Assembly (NCBI GenBank): GCA_947177185.1
Contig: CAMWTJ010000009.1
Span: 1 to 64,000, forward strand
DNA length: 64,000 bases
Direction of reading: 5' to 3'
DNA from: an uncultured Porphyromonadaceae bacterium
GTDB taxonomy: Bacteria > Bacteroidota > Bacteroidia > Bacteroidales > Muribaculaceae
The stretch's first letter is position 1, and each line of letters opens with the position of its first letter. Positions 7,497 to 16,086 of the stretch are shown one piece after another. Made by a program: the position numbers and the translations under genes. The notes under the pieces were generated by a model. The model was not told the DNA's origin, searched no databases, and saw only the letters and a program-made list of their open reading frames with translations.

Positions 7497-8879
7497 TTAT
7501 CGTCCGCCTCCGAGAGCCTGATAAAGGTTCACCACAGCCTGTGCCTGTGCGAGGCGGCTGCTTATGGCGTTCATCTGCGTCTGCAGAAGGTTGCTCTGCG
7601 CGGTGAGCACATCGAGATAGGTGGTGCCGGGCTGATTGTAGCGCAGGAGGTCGAGAGAATACTCGGCAGCCTTGGACAGATTGTCGACCTGCTGCTCAAG
7701 ATACTGCTCCTTTTCGGCACTCTTGGCATACACCACCAGTGCGTCGCTCACCTCAGCGGCTGCATTCATCAAGCTGTACTCGAAATTGTTCATAGCCTGC
7801 TTCTGTTGAGCCTTGGCGGCCTGCAGACGCGCTATGTTCTGTCCGCGCGAGAAAATCGGAGCCACGAGCGAGCCCGCGAGCTGATAGAACCAGTCGCCGG
7901 GATTCTTGACAAAGCTGCCGAGCAGATTGGTGAAGCCGCCGGCCACATTGATTGTAAGCCCCGGATAGAAGGCCGCACGTGCGGAAGATGTGGCATAGTA
8001 TGCCACGGCGAGCTGATGCTCGGCAGCCTCCACGTCGGGACGCCACGCAAGCTGGTTCATGGGTATGCCGTCGATGGGATTGAAGCCCACACGGAGCTCG
8101 AGCGCGTCGGATGTGGCGAGCTCTGTACCCGGCATCTCGTTGAGCAGGAGTGCAAACGTGTTGTTAAGGTTGTCGACAGCCTGCTCAAGGTCGGTGATAG
8201 TGGCGAGTATGCCATAGTACTGAGCGCGGCTCTGCACCACGGCTGCCTCCGTCACATTGCCCACGAGTTTGAAATCCTCCATGGTGCTCACGGTCTGCTT
8301 CCACACCTCGGCGGTGCGGCGTGCCAGGGTGAGCTGTGCGCGTGTGGCCGTAAGTCCGTAGTAGGTGTTGGCCACAGCGGCTATGATCTGCGACCGTGCC
8401 GCGCGCGCATAGGCCTCGCTGAGATAGAAGCTCTCCTTAGCTCCGCGGTTGCTGTTGAGCAGCTTTCCGAAGATATCTATCTCCCAGCTGAGCTGCGCGG
8501 GCAGCTGATACGTCCAGTTGATATCGCTGCCGGCATAGCTCGCACCGGCACCGTTGGGAGCCAGCGAGAGCGACGGCAGGTAGCTCAGCCTTGCGCCCTT
8601 GAGCTGCGCGCGCGCTATATCCACGTTGAGCATAGCGTTGCGCAGGCTGGTGTTGTTGGTGAGCGCTCGGTTTATGTAGTCGGCCAGCAGCGGGTCCACA
8701 AACACGTCCTCCCACAGATAATTGCCCAGCGAGGTGCTGTCGGGAGTCTGCTTCCTGGCCTCGGCATACGCTGCCGTGAGCGGCGTATCGGTGGGCGTTT
8801 CGTATTTCTTGTAAATGCCGCAGCCGGAGGTGGCGACGAGCATCACCGCTATGGCTGCAAGCTTTGTTGTATTGTTCAT
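7497..8879 (-). CDS. Outer-membrane efflux lipoprotein (TolC/OprM family)
   Basis: Outer-membrane channel of a tripartite RND pump. Signal peptide with lipobox ending ATSGC puts the lipidated cysteine at residue 20. The remaining 440 residues show the two outer-membrane efflux protein repeats, including WEIDIFGKL (about 129-137), the mid-protein signature IPMNQLAWRPDVEAAEHQLA, and the second-repeat segment ending YLDVLTAQSNLL. It ends LYQALGGGR, the usual family C-terminus. It starts 6 bases after the permease gene. The 460-residue length is a useful standard for the fused copy at 53 kb. Confidence 0.93.
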   Translation of the reverse strand: MNNTTKLAAIAVMLVATSGCGIYKKYETPTDTPLTAAYAEARKQTPDSTSLGNYLWEDVFVDPLLADYINRALTNNTSLRNAMLNVDIARAQLKGARLSYLPSLSLAPNGAGASYAGSDINWTYQLPAQLSWEIDIFGKLLNSNRGAKESFYLSEAYARAARSQIIAAVANTYYGLTATRAQLTLARRTAEVWKQTVSTMEDFKLVGNVTEAAVVQSRAQYYGILATITDLEQAVDNLNNTFALLLNEMPGTELATSDALELRVGFNPIDGIPMNQLAWRPDVEAAEHQLAVAYYATSSARAAFYPGLTINVAGGFTNLLGSFVKNPGDWFYQLAGSLVAPIFSRGQNIARLQAAKAQQKQAMNNFEYSLMNAAAEVSDALVVYAKSAEKEQYLEQQVDNLSKAAEYSLDLLRYNQPGTTYLDVLTAQSNLLQTQMNAISSRLAQAQAVVNLYQALGGGR

Positions 8880-8885
8880 AATGGT

Positions 8886-11800
8886 CTATTTACGGGCGTA
8901 CTGTTCAATTTCGTTTTCAATATTGCCGCCGGGTTCTTCGTCGCGCCATTCTATGGGCTTGATTTTCTCCTGAATCTTCTGGAACACCACGAAGAGCGCG
9001 GGCACCACGAGCACCTGAAGCACCATGCCTATGAGCATACCGCCCACGGAGCCCGTGCCGAGCGCGCGGTTGCCGTTGGCGCCTACACCGCTGGCAAACA
9101 TCATGGGCAGCAGACCGATCACCATGGCGAGCGACGTCATGAGGATAGGACGCAGACGCGCTGCCGCGCCGGCTATGGCGGCATTGGTGATGCTCATGCC
9201 GGTCATGCGGCGTTCGAGAGCGAACTCCACGATGAGAATCGCGTTCTTGGCCAGAAGACCGATAAGCATGATAAGCGCAATCTGCAGATAGATATTGTTG
9301 GAGATTTCGAAAATGCCGGCGAAGATGAACGCACCCATCAGACCGAAGGGTATCGACAATATCACCGCGAAGGGCAGAGCGTAGCTTTCGTACTGTGCCG
9401 AAAGAAGCAGATACACAAACAGCAGACAGAGGCCGAAAATCATGGCTGTAGCGTTGCCGCTCGAAGAGCCGGCCTCTTCACGCGTCATGCCCGCATATTC
9501 GTAGCCGTAGCCCTGAGGCAGTGTTTCCGCTGCCACGCGCTCGATTGCCGCGATAGCGTCGCCCGACGAATAGCCGGCGGCAGGCTGACCTGTCACGCTG
9601 ATGCTGGTGAACATATTGAAACGGTTGAGCAAGTCGGGGCCGTAGATGCGCGTGAGCTTGACAAAGTTGGCCACAGGAGCCATTTCGGCACCGCTGCGCA
9701 CCTTGATGCTGTTGAGGGTTTCAAGATTCACACGCGCTTCGGGAGAAGCCTGCATCATTACGCGGTAGATTTTGCCGAAGCGGTTGAAGTTGCTGACGTA
9801 CATACCGCCATAGTAGCCCTGAAGCGTGCTGAGGATTGTAGACGGACTGATACCGGCCTGCTTGCACTTGGCAGCATCGATATCAATCATGTACTGCGGG
9901 AACGTGGGGTTGAACGTGGTGTATGCAGCCTGGATTTCGGGCTGAGCGTTGAGCTGCGCGAGAAATCCCTGCACTACTCCGAAGAACTGGTTGATATCGC
10001 CGCCAGTCTTGTCCTGCATCTTTATCTCAAAGCCGTTTGTGGCAGAGTAGCCGGAAATCATGGGCGGGGCGAAAATCATGACGCGTCCGTCCTTGATGGC
10101 CTGCCCGGTGAGTCCGTACAGCTGGCGTATGATGTTGTCGGAGCTTTCTTCTTTCGAACGTTCGCTCCAGTTGCGGAGCTTGACAATGAAGGTGCCGTAC
10201 GTGGCGCCCTGACCTGCCAGGAAGCTATAGCCGGCAATCATTTCGCGGTTTTCGATGGCGGGGATGCCGGCCATGAGGCCGTCCACCTGCTCAAGCACCT
10301 CAATGGTGCGTTCCTGCGAGGTGCCCGCGGGCATATCCACCATCACGAAGATGGTGCCGGTGTCCTCGTTGGGCACGAGGGCCGAAGGTGTGATGCTCAT
10401 GAGCCATACCAGCACGACTATGCTGACTATCACACTGCCGAAAGCCGTGATTTTGTGGGCGCAGAAGAATTTCACGAGCTTCTTGTACTGCGTGAGCAGC
10501 GAGTTGTAGCCCTTTTCAAAACCGGCATGGAAACGCGGAGAGAAAATACCCATCACGGCCACCACGGCACAGAAAATACCTATGGCAAGCATCAGCGGAC
10601 GCTCGGTGGTAAAGGCGCCGAAAATCATCAGCAGTATGGATGCCACCACGAACACCGATGTAATGAGAGGATGGATATTGAGAGTGAAACGGCGGCGGTA
10701 GTTGCCTCCTACGGTGGCGGCAGCCTCCTTGACGGCTTCGCCCACGCGCTCTTTAAGAGTGGTATTGCTGTTGTGCGGCTTGAGGAACACTGCGCACAGT
10801 GCGGGAGAAAGCGTGAGCGCGTTGACAGCCGAGAAACCGATGGCCACGGCCATCGTGATACCGAACTGCTGATAGAACACGCCGCTGGTGCCGGGCATGA
10901 ACGACACGGGGATAAACACAAGCATCATCACAAGCGTGATGGAGATAAGCGCGCCGGCTATCTCGTTCATGGCGTCGATGGAGGCGCGGCGCGCGCTGCG
11001 GTAGCCCTGGTCGAGCTTGGCATGCACGGCCTCCACCACCACTATGGCGTCGTCGACCACAATCGCAATCGCAAGCACAAGCGCCGACAGAGTGATAAGG
11101 TTGAGCGAGAAGCCTATGAGTTTAAGCACGAAGAACGTGCCCACAAGAGCCACGGGGATGGCGATGGCGGGAATAATGGTGCTTCGGAAATCCTGCAGGA
11201 AGATGTAGACCACGACAAACACCAGCACGAACGCCTCGATAAGCGTATGGAGCACGTTCTCGATGGATGCGTACAGGAAGTCGTTGTTGTTCATCGGCAC
11301 CTCCATGGTGAGGCCCTTGGGCAGGTCGGTCTTCATCTTGTCCACCACCTGCAGACAGTCTTCGATAATCTGCGTGGCATTTGAGCCGGGGCTCTGGAAC
11401 ACGATGGCCATGGTGGCCAGATGGCCGTTGGCAAGGTTGGCGAATCCGTAGGTCACACGGCCGAGTTCTATCTCGGCCACATCCTTGAGTCGGAGCACCT
11501 CGCCGTTGCTGCCGGCGCGCACCACGATGTCGCCGAACTCCTCAGGCGTCACTTTACGTCCGCGGTAGCGCATGGTGTACTGGAAGCTCTGGTCGCCCTG
11601 CTCGCCGAACGCACCGGGAGCAGCCTCGACGTTCTGTTCGGCCAAAGCGGCGGCCACATCGGAAGGCATGAGGTTGTACTGCGCCATCACATCAGGCTTG
11701 AGCCATATGCGCATGGAGTAGTCGGCGCCGAAGCTCATCACATCACCCACGCCGCTGACACGCTGCAGCTCGGGAATGATATTGATTTTCATATAGTTGT

Positions 11801-12266
11801 CCAGGAACTCAGCGTCGTAGGTGTCGGTCGTGTCCACGAGCGACACGCCCACGAGCATCGACGTCTGGCGTTTCTGAGTCAGCACACCCACCTGATTCAC
11901 TTCGGAGGGCAGCAGGTTGGCAGCCTTTGCCACGCGGTTCTGCACGTCGACGGCGGCCATGTCGGGATTGAATCCCTGACGGAAATACACATTGATGGTG
12001 GCGGAGCCGGTGTTGGTGGCTGTCGACTCCATGTATGTCATGCCTTCGGCACCGTTGATTGACTCCTCGAGGGGGGCAATTACGGAGTTGAGCACTGCCT
12101 GTGCGTTGGCACCAGTATAGGTGGTGGTCACGGAAATCGTAGGCGGCGCTATGTCAGGAAACTGCGTGATAGGCAGCGATGCCAGGCCGATGATACCGAG
12201 GAGGACGATGAATATCGAAATCACCGTCGACAGCACCGGGCGGTTAATAAACGTATCTAATTTCAT
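8886..12266 (-). CDS. RND multidrug efflux permease (AcrB/HAE1 type)
   Basis: Proton-driven inner-membrane exporter of drugs or other hydrophobic compounds. N-terminus MKLDTFINRPVLSTVISIFI is typical, proton-relay D405/D406 lie in IVVDDAIVVVE, and GLLAKNAILIVEF carries the partner lysine of AcrB K940. At 1126 residues it is about 80 longer than AcrB. The excess lies mainly between residues 500 and 583, where two additional hydrophobic stretches (533-551 and 558-575) are inserted before the second half. It sits between adaptor and outer-membrane genes, 39 bases after the adaptor. Confidence 0.96.
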   Translation of the reverse strand: MKLDTFINRPVLSTVISIFIVLLGIIGLASLPITQFPDIAPPTISVTTTYTGANAQAVLNSVIAPLEESINGAEGMTYMESTATNTGSATINVYFRQGFNPDMAAVDVQNRVAKAANLLPSEVNQVGVLTQKRQTSMLVGVSLVDTTDTYDAEFLDNYMKINIIPELQRVSGVGDVMSFGADYSMRIWLKPDVMAQYNLMPSDVAAALAEQNVEAAPGAFGEQGDQSFQYTMRYRGRKVTPEEFGDIVVRAGSNGEVLRLKDVAEIELGRVTYGFANLANGHLATMAIVFQSPGSNATQIIEDCLQVVDKMKTDLPKGLTMEVPMNNNDFLYASIENVLHTLIEAFVLVFVVVYIFLQDFRSTIIPAIAIPVALVGTFFVLKLIGFSLNLITLSALVLAIAIVVDDAIVVVEAVHAKLDQGYRSARRASIDAMNEIAGALISITLVMMLVFIPVSFMPGTSGVFYQQFGITMAVAIGFSAVNALTLSPALCAVFLKPHNSNTTLKERVGEAVKEAAATVGGNYRRRFTLNIHPLITSVFVVASILLMIFGAFTTERPLMLAIGIFCAVVAVMGIFSPRFHAGFEKGYNSLLTQYKKLVKFFCAHKITAFGSVIVSIVVLVWLMSITPSALVPNEDTGTIFVMVDMPAGTSQERTIEVLEQVDGLMAGIPAIENREMIAGYSFLAGQGATYGTFIVKLRNWSERSKEESSDNIIRQLYGLTGQAIKDGRVMIFAPPMISGYSATNGFEIKMQDKTGGDINQFFGVVQGFLAQLNAQPEIQAAYTTFNPTFPQYMIDIDAAKCKQAGISPSTILSTLQGYYGGMYVSNFNRFGKIYRVMMQASPEARVNLETLNSIKVRSGAEMAPVANFVKLTRIYGPDLLNRFNMFTSISVTGQPAAGYSSGDAIAAIERVAAETLPQGYGYEYAGMTREEAGSSSGNATAMIFGLCLLFVYLLLSAQYESYALPFAVILSIPFGLMGAFIFAGIFEISNNIYLQIALIMLIGLLAKNAILIVEFALERRMTGMSITNAAIAGAAARLRPILMTSLAMVIGLLPMMFASGVGANGNRALGTGSVGGMLIGMVLQVLVVPALFVVFQKIQEKIKPIEWRDEEPGGNIENEIEQYARK

Positions 12267-12305
12267 TGTAAGCGAAATCTGATGTTGACTTGATATGTAA
12301 GGATA

Positions 12306-13463
12306 TTACTGCTGGGGAGCAGCTGCGGCTTCGGCAGCCTTGGGCTGCACGGGTATGCCGTCGCGCACGATTGTGCCTACACCCTCGGTGACAATGCGCT
12401 CGCCGGGCTGCAGACCGCCGAGAACCACGAATTCCTTGCCGTTGTCGATGTCGAGCACCTGCACGGGGCGGGTCTGTGTGATGTTGCTGTCGTTAAGCAC
12501 ATACACATAGCGCAGGCCCTGGATTTCGAACGACGCTTTCTGAGGTATCACTATCACACTGTCGTTGTGCTGCGGTATCACCACATTGCCTGTGCCGCCG
12601 CTGCGAAGCATGCCGGACGGATTGGGGAAGAGAGCGCGCACGCTGGCCGCGCCGGTGGCGTTGTTGATCACGCCGCTCACGGTGCTCACCTTGCCCTCCA
12701 TGGGATAGATGGAACCGTCGGCAAGGCGCAGCTGCACTGCGGGCATCTCGTTTATGCGGGCGTCCACGCTGTATTTGCCGCCGTCGGTGAGGTCGAGGAG
12801 GTCTTTTTCGTTAAGGGAGAAATAGGCGTACACCTGCGAGTTGTCGCTGATTGTGGTCAGAGGCTGGGCCGAAGAGGGCGATGCGAGCGAGCCTTCGCGG
12901 TTGGGGATGGTGCCTACTACGCCGTCGCTGGGAGCCGTGACAACGGTGTACGACAGATTCTTGCGGGCATTGACGAGGCCCGACTGAGCCTGGGCGAGAG
13001 CAGCCTTGGCCTGAGCCAGGGAGTTGGCGGCAAGCTGCCATTCGGTTTCGCTTATGATGTTCTTGTCGTAGAGTTTGCGCTTGTTTGATTCGGTGAGGGC
13101 AGCGGTGTTGACTGCTGCCTGGGCGGAATTCACCGCAGCCTGGGCCTGCTCCACGGCTGCCTGATACTGCACCTGGTCTATCGTGAACAGGGTCTGGCCT
13201 TTGCGCACGCGCTGACCCTCGTCCACATGCACTTTAGTGATGAAACCTGTCACCTGCGGACGGATGTCGATATCTGTTTTACCTTTTATGATTGCAGGAT
13301 AGCTGCTATTGAGGTCGCTGGAGGTGGTTTCCACTGTCATAACTGCCACCTGAGGAGCCTGCTGGGCGGGGGCTTGCTGCTTGCCGCCGCACGAACCCAT
13401 TGCCAGGGCTGCGCCTACCGCGGCGATGCCAAGGCTAAGAGTCTTGAACGTTTGTACCTTCAT
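12306..13463 (-). CDS. RND efflux periplasmic adaptor lipoprotein
   Basis: Membrane-fusion protein that joins the permease to the outer-membrane channel. The ATG at 13463 gives a 385-residue lipoprotein: MKVQTFKTLS signal and lipobox LAMGSC with Cys25. A longer reading to 13556 has no signal peptide. Conserved parts are RPQVTGFITKVHVDEGQRV (lipoyl half), a coiled-coil hairpin rich in Ala/Gln (about 110-165), VTAPSDGVVG (second lipoyl half), and a beta-barrel domain. The C-terminus is Pro/Ala rich. It is first gene of the operon adaptor-permease-outer-membrane protein-lpxA-like. Confidence 0.94.
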   Translation of the reverse strand: MKVQTFKTLSLGIAAVGAALAMGSCGGKQQAPAQQAPQVAVMTVETTSSDLNSSYPAIIKGKTDIDIRPQVTGFITKVHVDEGQRVRKGQTLFTIDQVQYQAAVEQAQAAVNSAQAAVNTAALTESNKRKLYDKNIISETEWQLAANSLAQAKAALAQAQSGLVNARKNLSYTVVTAPSDGVVGTIPNREGSLASPSSAQPLTTISDNSQVYAYFSLNEKDLLDLTDGGKYSVDARINEMPAVQLRLADGSIYPMEGKVSTVSGVINNATGAASVRALFPNPSGMLRSGGTGNVVIPQHNDSVIVIPQKASFEIQGLRYVYVLNDSNITQTRPVQVLDIDNGKEFVVLGGLQPGERIVTEGVGTIVRDGIPVQPKAAEAAAAPQQ

Positions 13464-13569
13464 AAATAACTGTATTGTAGATTTTTTATTTGATTCGTAG
13501 TTGAATAACGTGATACTTTGAGGCAGTGCGCCACAATAATATATAACACGCGTCACGTAAAAACCGTTG

Positions 13570-13577
13570 CAAAATTA
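13570..13577 (-). promoter_or_regulatory. Possible -7 box of the first efflux operon
   Basis: Minus-strand TAATTTTG matches TAnnTTTG and lies about 107 bases upstream of the adaptor start; no clear -33 is seen. If used, the mRNA has an AT-rich leader of about 100 bases. No repressor gene is adjacent. Confidence 0.45.
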
Positions 13578-13674
13578 CTCAAAATTCTTCATTTTGATTC
13601 GTACGTTCAGAACAATAAATTGGCATTTTTGGCCTAAAAGTCGCCTTTTTCAACTTTTTTATATTAAAAATAGC

Positions 13675-13682
13675 TAACTTTG
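13675..13682 (+). promoter_or_regulatory. -7 box of the EamA transporter gene
   Basis: TAACTTTG lies 21 bases before the ATG at 13704. An alternative ATG at 13680 falls inside this box, which decides in favour of 13704. Confidence 0.65.
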
Positions 13683-13703
13683 CGAACCGTAAACGATTGT
13701 CAT

Positions 13704-14591
13704 ATGTGGATATTCCTTGCTGTGTGCTCGGCCATAGGGTTGGGCTTTTACGATGTGTTCAAAAAGCTGTCGGTGCGCGACAACAATGTGTTGATTGTGC
13801 TTATGCTCAACACCTTGTTCGGCACTCTGCTTATGTCGCCGGTGATTGTGGACTGCCTGGCCCATGGCAGCGTCGGACTCGGCGATTCCGTGGCCGGACA
13901 TGCGAGAATACTGCTGAAAGCCTTCATTGTGCTCGGCTCGTGGCTTTTGGGATATTTTGCCATAAAACACCTGCCGCTCACCATACAGGGACCGATAAAT
14001 GCCTCCCGGCCGGTGCTTGTGCTCGTAGGCGCGCTCGCGGTGTTCGGCGAACGGCTGAACACCCTGCAGTGGTGCGGCATAATGCTCGGTTTTGTATCGC
14101 TGTTTCTGATATCACGGATAGGAGCCGCCGAAGGTTTCTCGCTGCGTGGCTCCAGATGGTTGTGGATGGCCGTGGGAGCCACCATGCTGGGCGCCGTAAG
14201 CGCGCTGTACGACAAGTATCTGCTGCGCATGTACCGCCCGCTCGAGGTGCAGGCCTGGTATTCGCTGTATCAGTGCGTGATAATGTCGTCGGCCATACTG
14301 CTGATGCGGCGTGTGACGCCGAAAGCGGCAGGAGTGGGCTCTGCGTTTGTGTGGCGCTGGAGCATACCCTGCATATCGCTGTTTCTTACTGCAGCCGACA
14401 TAGCCTATTTCTACGCGCTGTCGCAGCCGGGAGCCATGATTTCCGTAGTGTCTATGATACGCCGCGGAAGCGTGCTCGTGAGCTTCATGTATGGAGTGGT
14501 CGTGCTGCGCGAAAGCCATGTACGGGCCAAAACAGCCGACCTCCTGATTCTCCTCGTATCGCTGGCGCTGCTGGTGGCCGGCAGCCGTTGA
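13704..14591 (+). CDS. EamA/DMT-family membrane transporter
   Basis: Inner-membrane permease of the drug/metabolite transporter superfamily. The 295-residue protein starts MWIFLAVCSAIGLGFYDVFK and has about ten hydrophobic helices in two EamA repeats; the first ends near IMLGFVSLFLISRI (about 131-144) and the second spans about 155-294. Substrate cannot be told from sequence; family members export metabolites or amino acids. The start is set by the -7 box at 13675-13682. An HD-hydrolase gene follows 30 bases later and may be cotranscribed. Confidence 0.85.
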   Translation: MWIFLAVCSAIGLGFYDVFKKLSVRDNNVLIVLMLNTLFGTLLMSPVIVDCLAHGSVGLGDSVAGHARILLKAFIVLGSWLLGYFAIKHLPLTIQGPINASRPVLVLVGALAVFGERLNTLQWCGIMLGFVSLFLISRIGAAEGFSLRGSRWLWMAVGATMLGAVSALYDKYLLRMYRPLEVQAWYSLYQCVIMSSAILLMRRVTPKAAGVGSAFVWRWSIPCISLFLTAADIAYFYALSQPGAMISVVSMIRRGSVLVSFMYGVVVLRESHVRAKTADLLILLVSLALLVAGSR

Positions 14592-14621
14592 TTCTCAAAT
14601 ACAAAACAACATATATTGTCC

Positions 14622-15266
14622 ATGACACAGAACAAATACCCGCAAGTAACGCCTGAAGTAGAAGAGTATGTGGAACGGGAGATTATCCCCCGCTACGAAG
14701 CGTTCGACAAAGCGCATCGCTGCGACCACGCACGCATGGTTATCGACCAAAGCATGCATCTGGCGGAAAGACTGCCGGAACTGAACGTCGACATGGTGTA
14801 CGTGGTGGCTGCTTTCCACGACCTCGGGCTTGCCTACGGACGCGAAAAGCATCACACGCACTCACGAGCCATACTCGAGGCCGACGCTTTTGTGCGCGGG
14901 CATTTCACGCCTGAACAAATAGAGCTGATGGGCAGTGCCGTGGAGGACCACCGCGCATCCAACGGACAAGCTCCGCGCAACAGCTACGGCCTGGTGGTGG
15001 CCGAAGCAGACCGTTTCATAGACGCTGAAACAATCATACGGCGCACCATACAGTACGGGCTGGCGCATTTCCCCGAACTGGACCGCGACGGACACTACCG
15101 GCGCACACTCGAGCACCTGAACGCAAAATACGGCCCTGATGGCTATCTGAAAGTATGGATACCCTGGAGCGACAACGCCGAAAGGCTGCAGAAGCTGCGC
15201 GACATCATAGCCGACGGCGCCGCCCTTGAAGCTATATTCACCGGGATATTCGCCGAAGAAGCATAG
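14622..15266 (+). CDS. HD-domain hydrolase
   Basis: Predicted metal-dependent phosphohydrolase of the HD superfamily, 214 residues. The metal-binding pattern is seen as H32 in RCDHARMVID, H66-D67 in AAFHDLGLAYG, and nearby KHHTHS, with VEDHRAS further on. No partner domain (GGDEF, RelA or PAS) is attached. Cytoplasmic; no signal or membrane helix. The ATG at 14622 is preferred over a TTG two codons upstream. Substrate unknown. It ends just before a bidirectional terminator shared with the convergent muramidase gene. Confidence 0.8.
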   Translation: MTQNKYPQVTPEVEEYVEREIIPRYEAFDKAHRCDHARMVIDQSMHLAERLPELNVDMVYVVAAFHDLGLAYGREKHHTHSRAILEADAFVRGHFTPEQIELMGSAVEDHRASNGQAPRNSYGLVVAEADRFIDAETIIRRTIQYGLAHFPELDRDGHYRRTLEHLNAKYGPDGYLKVWIPWSDNAERLQKLRDIIADGAALEAIFTGIFAEEA

Positions 15267-15283
15267 CCTATGCACGCCGGCGC

Positions 15284-15314
15284 AAAAAAAGCGGCTCCTA
15301 TCGGGCCGCTTTCT
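15284..15314. terminator. Bidirectional terminator between convergent genes
   Basis: Stem AGCGGC (15290-15295)/GCCGCT (15305-15310) with a 9-base loop, A-run on the left (15284-15290) and T-rich right flank. It serves the HD gene on the plus strand and the muramidase gene on the minus strand; the stop codon of the latter (15298-15300) lies in its loop. Confidence 0.75.
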
Positions 15315-16080
15315 TATGCTTGGCGTAGCTTGAAGCCAGGCGCGTGTGGTAGCCTCGCGCCGCATAGCCCGGGCCGTTGTAGCCACGGGCAAACGTGCGC
15401 CAGTCTTTTTTCTGCAAGGCCGGGAGCAGTCCGGCATTGCGTATGAACGCCGCAAACAGCTCGAGCTGGTCGCGTTCCGAGCGGCTCATCAGCTTCAGAA
15501 ACTCGGCATGGCTCGATGTGCCGCAGCGGGCATAATTGAAACCGCCTATCTGAAACATGCCCCAGAATGTGCCCTCGATAGCTGAAATGCTGTCGATGGC
15601 CATCGCCGCATCCAGGCGGGCCTGCTGCGCTGCCTGCTGCGAGCCGTAGCGGGCAGTGTTCGGACGGTTGAAAATCACGGCGTGCGAACGCGCGTACTTA
15701 TTAAGATTGATACCGCGGCGCGCTGCGCGGGAGCGATACACACCAAGGTCGAAATTAATCAGCGGACGCCCTTCGGCCCAAAAGCCTTCGTGTGTTCGTC
15801 CGGCTTCGATTTCAGTCACAGCCTTGATTGATGCCACTTCCACGCCCAGCTCGGCTGCGACATCTTCGAAATCGCGCTCGCTGAGGCGCCCTGAGCGGAG
15901 GCTTTCGGGCGAAGGCAGAAAACTGACTGCCACGGTGTCGCCGTCCACCACCACATAGTTGTGGCCTATCGGGTCAGGCTGCAGCATATGCGGCTCGGCC
16001 GCACGCGCCGAACCGCAGGCCTGCACGAGCAGGCCCGCGGTGGCGGAAACAGCGATGCTGCGGAGTGTGGAGAGAGTCAC
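15298..16080 (-). CDS. N-acetylmuramidase-domain lipoprotein (DUF3380 type)
   Basis: Predicted peptidoglycan hydrolase exported to the envelope. Signal peptide with AGLLVQAC suggests lipidation at Cys22. Residues about 62-255 match the N-acetylmuramidase domain otherwise known from phage endolysins: LGVEVASIKAVTEIEAG with the likely catalytic Glu90, GRPLINFDLGVY in place of the usual xxxFERHxF, GTFWGMFQIGGFNY, and FARGYNGPGY near the end. It lies 6 bases after pepD and is probably cotranscribed with it. The stop lies inside a terminator loop. A secreted, host-encoded role in wall remodelling is inferred. Confidence 0.82.
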   Translation of the reverse strand: MTLSTLRSIAVSATAGLLVQACGSARAAEPHMLQPDPIGHNYVVVDGDTVAVSFLPSPESLRSGRLSERDFEDVAAELGVEVASIKAVTEIEAGRTHEGFWAEGRPLINFDLGVYRSRAARRGINLNKYARSHAVIFNRPNTARYGSQQAAQQARLDAAMAIDSISAIEGTFWGMFQIGGFNYARCGTSSHAEFLKLMSRSERDQLELFAAFIRNAGLLPALQKKDWRTFARGYNGPGYAARGYHTRLASSYAKHKKAAR

Positions 16081-16086
16081 GCGGTG

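Noticed and set aside
7464-11384. A 1306-codon open frame on the plus strand opposite the RND permease
   Set aside because: It is a shadow of GC-rich coding sequence: the product is rich in His, Arg and Gly with no domain, and the minus-strand permease, adaptor and channel are certain.
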